Shown here: piece after piece, positions 6,046 to 6,146 of the stretch
Numbering within the stretch: the stretch's first letter is position 1
Layout: each line of letters begins with the position of its first letter
NCBI GenBank assembly: GCA_903864555.1
Contig: CAIPGJ010000967.1
Coordinates: forward strand, 1 to 6,146
Direction of reading: 5' to 3'
Source of the DNA: an uncultured Pseudomonadota bacterium
GTDB taxonomy: Bacteria > Pseudomonadota > Gammaproteobacteria > Burkholderiales > SG8-39
Length of the DNA: 6,146 nt
Position numbers and translations under genes: made by a program
The notes under the pieces: generated by a model
Seen by the model: only the letters and a program-made list of their open reading frames with translations
Databases searched by the model: none
What the model was told of the DNA's origin: nothing

Positions 6046-6070
6046 TATCGAATGAAATTTTTTACGTCAA
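6042..6070 (-). promoter_or_regulatory. Sigma-70-type promoter of the operon
   Basis: On the minus strand TTGACG (6070-6065, 5 of 6 to consensus) is followed after exactly 17 bp by TAGCAT (6047-6042, 4 of 6). The spacer is AT-rich with an A6T3 run. A start site is expected near 6035, giving a leader of about 33 nt before the regulator ATG. It is the best promoter in the window, and no comparable candidate appears in the 11-54 bp gaps downstream, so it probably drives all five genes. Confidence 0.65.
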
Positions 6071-6146
6071 ACGACAGGGCAGCGGCGGCTCCATGCGGTG
6101 CGGCCGGGCACCGGCGTTGCAGCCCACCGGCGCACCCTTAATCACA

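Noticed and set aside
6109..6132. Direct repeat CACCGGCG (6109-6116 and 6125-6132) and a GCCGG-CCGGC mini hairpin at 6103-6115.
   Set aside because: Short GC-rich repeats of this kind are expected by chance in this base composition and have no clear link to the promoter.
1..6146. Search for tRNA, rRNA, CRISPR arrays, insertion-sequence ends, toxin-antitoxin or phage genes.
   Set aside because: No repeats with regular spacing, no transposase-like frame, no terminal inverted repeats and no RNA gene folds were recognised.

Overview
The window is GC-rich bacterial DNA. All five complete genes lie on the minus strand, tightly packed and mostly preceded by good Shine-Dalgarno sequences. The gene content (an RpiR/SIS regulator, a TAXI-type TRAP transporter, an AtuA-family protein and a DUF4387 protein), together with base composition and codon use, resembles accessory catabolic loci of Betaproteobacteria, probably Burkholderiales (Alcaligenaceae-like). 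That assignment is inference; there is no rRNA or other phylogenetic marker here.

Layout, read in the direction of transcription (right to left). At 5999-6070 there is a promoter (TTGACG, 17 bp, TAGCAT). It overlaps a perfect 12-bp inverted repeat whose two arms cover the -10/start-site region and the start codon of the first gene. Next come an RpiR-type regulator (6002-5103), a secreted TAXI solute-binding protein (5091-4060), a fused TRAP permease (4005-2116), an AtuA/DUF1446 protein of 451 aa (2065-710) and a DUF4387 protein (708-397). Intergenic gaps are 11, 54, 50 and 1 bp, so the five genes look like one operon. Positions 1-396 hold no credible gene. They contain a small stem-loop just after the last stop, an AT-rich promoter-like island around 189-260, an A7G8 homopolymer run, and at the left edge a perfect AGGAGG on the minus strand that probably serves a gene starting just outside the window.

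How it may work: the regulator probably represses its own operon until an intracellular effector binds its SIS domain. The binding protein captures a small, probably carboxylate-type solute in the periplasm and passes it to the permease. The AtuA-like protein and DUF4387 protein, translated from nearly abutting frames, probably form a two-subunit enzyme acting on the imported compound. The ligand and the reaction are unknown. The AtuA/DUF4387 pair, with its own dedicated transporter and regulator, is the best candidate here for an undescribed metabolic module.
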